Of a DNA stretch of 64,000 nucleotides, positions 63,016-64,000 are shown piece after piece. Numbering within the stretch: position 1 is the stretch's first letter; every line of letters starts with the position of its first letter. The DNA is from Rhizobium sp. CF122 (GTDB lineage Bacteria > Pseudomonadota > Alphaproteobacteria > Rhizobiales > Rhizobiaceae). A program made the translations under genes and the position numbers. The stretch spans positions 1-64,000 of the forward strand of contig NZ_AKKA01000087.1 in assembly GCF_000282035.1 (NCBI RefSeq). Direction: 5' to 3'. Under the pieces are notes generated by a model, which saw only the letters and a list, made by a program, of their open reading frames with translations, was not told where the DNA came from and made no database searches.

Positions 63016-64000
63016 TTGGGGTTGCTGTCGTCGGTTACGGGTATTGGGGGCCGAATCTGGTCCGCAATCTTGCAGAAACGCCGGGCGCAAAGCTTGTCTG
63101 GGTATGCGATCTCAAGAAGGATCGCCTTGCCGGCGTCCAGCTGCGCTATCCGACAGTCCAGATCACCGACGATTTCGACGAGGTGTTGCGTGATCCCCGC
63201 GTTGATGCCGTCGCCATCGCGACGCCGGTATCGGCTCACTACATGCTGGCGATGAAAGCCCTGATGGCCGGAAAACATGTGTTTGTTGAAAAGCCGATGG
63301 CGTCAACCTCCGAAGAGGCTCGCCGAATGGTGGATGAGGCGGCGCGCCGCCATCTTGTTCTCGCTGTCGACCACACCTTCATTCATACCGGCGCCGTCCG
63401 CAAGATGCGGGAAATCATCGAGAATGGTCTCGGAGAGATCTATTACTACGATTCCGTGCGCGTCAATCTCGGCCTGTTCCAGCATGATGTCAGCGTCATT
63501 TGGGATCTCGCCGTCCACGATCTGTCGATCATGGACTACGTCCTGCCGGAAAAGCCGGTGGCGGTGTCGGCGACGGGCATGGGTCACGTTGCCGGCGAGC
63601 CCGAGAACATCGCCTATCTGACGCTTTTCTTCGAGAGCAAGCTGATCGCCCACATCCACGTCAACTGGCTCGCACCCGTAAAGGTGCGCCGTACGCTGAT
63701 CGGCGGCAGCAGCAAGATGATCGTCTATGACGATCTGGAGCCAAGTGAGAAGATCAAGGTCTACGACAAGGGTATCACGCTCAACGGCAATCCGCAGTCG
63801 GACGGCGAGAAGGTCTACGACATGCGCGTAGGCTACCGCACCGGCGACATGTACGCCCCACAACTCGACATGACGGAAGCACTTGGCCGGGAGCTCAAGC
63901 AGTTTGTCGATTGTGTCATGACAAACAGCCAGCCGATTGCCGATGGCCATGCAGGACTGCGCGTCGTGCGCATTCTTGAAGCCGCCACCCAGTCGCTCGC
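63012..64000 (+). CDS. Gfo/Idh/MocA-family sugar dehydrogenase (WlbA-like), partial
   Basis: NAD-dependent dehydrogenase cut by the window end after about 329 codons. The Rossmann start is GVAVVGYGYWGPNLVRNLAE, followed by VCDLKKDRL, VDAVAIATPVSAHYMLAMKA, GKHVFVEKPMASTSEEA (catalytic EKP) and WDLAVHDLSIMDYV, with a histidine in the usual place. The family member WlbA oxidises C3 of a UDP-N-acetylhexosaminuronate. Next to the WlbB-like gene (ATGA overlap), it points to a 2,3-diacetamido sugar in the polysaccharide. No frame break was seen. Confidence 0.86.
   Translation, partial: MIGVAVVGYGYWGPNLVRNLAETPGAKLVWVCDLKKDRLAGVQLRYPTVQITDDFDEVLRDPRVDAVAIATPVSAHYMLAMKALMAGKHVFVEKPMASTSEEARRMVDEAARRHLVLAVDHTFIHTGAVRKMREIIENGLGEIYYYDSVRVNLGLFQHDVSVIWDLAVHDLSIMDYVLPEKPVAVSATGMGHVAGEPENIAYLTLFFESKLIAHIHVNWLAPVKVRRTLIGGSSKMIVYDDLEPSEKIKVYDKGITLNGNPQSDGEKVYDMRVGYRTGDMYAPQLDMTEALGRELKQFVDCVMTNSQPIADGHAGLRVVRILEAATQSL

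Overview
The window looks like an alphaproteobacterial replicon of the Rhizobiaceae, Sinorhizobium/Ensifer/Rhizobium type. It is GC-rich. It carries RepA/RepB partition genes with the rhizobial parS palindrome, an aerobic cobalamin cluster in the rhizobial/'Pseudomonas denitrificans' arrangement, a copper P-ATPase/CueR-type pair, and a rhizobial-style polysaccharide locus. The repAB genes suggest a chromid or megaplasmid, but this is an inference. No rRNA, tRNA, intact insertion sequence or CRISPR array was seen.

Layout. 0-6 kb: a type I secretion adaptor, two NarL/LuxR-type regulators (one with a degenerate receiver), a DMT permease and a membrane di-iron hydroxylase. 6.3-14.2 kb: a TIM-barrel isomerase-like gene, then cobF-G-H-I-J-(K)-L-M, which covers precorrin-2 to hydrogenobyrinate. 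cobK is on the opposite strand and overlaps its neighbours at both ends. 14.2-17.9 kb: repA-repB with two parS sites and a DUF1612 gene, but no repC. 18-20 kb: a BI-1 family membrane protein and an ECF sigma/anti-sigma pair.

20.1-26.1 kb is an accessory block: a HigBA toxin-antitoxin pair, a frameshifted tyrosine-recombinase remnant, and a bufferin-type copper peptide operon (BufA precursor, BufB MNIO enzyme, BufC partner, DoxX) divergent from SigF/NrsF. Two direct copies of the 5' part of the 20-kb ECF sigma gene bracket the block; the right-hand copy is a pseudogene. Next come a CueR-type regulator and a copper P-type ATPase (26.1-29.1 kb) with a textbook CueR promoter. PCuAC, CopC, CopD, a HupE/UreJ protein and a small DUF2946-like protein lie at 42.2-45.3 kb. 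Copper handling is therefore a repeated theme.

29.3-49.2 kb: PbpC with an alpha-2-macroglobulin, a methyltransferase, a single-domain response regulator, a hexuronate module (UxuA, GntR regulator, SDR) and a fused HyuA-HyuB oxoprolinase.

49.2-64 kb is an extracellular polysaccharide locus: several glycosyltransferases, a beta-helix protein, a polysaccharide deacetylase, a Wzy/O-antigen-ligase-like membrane protein, and a WlbB-like acetyltransferase with a WlbA-like dehydrogenase cut by the window end. Embedded in it is a GNAT-like protein / acyl-AMP ligase / PLP decarboxylase / acyl carrier protein set. The last three resemble the genes that accompany exosortase-A systems, yet no exosortase is visible here.
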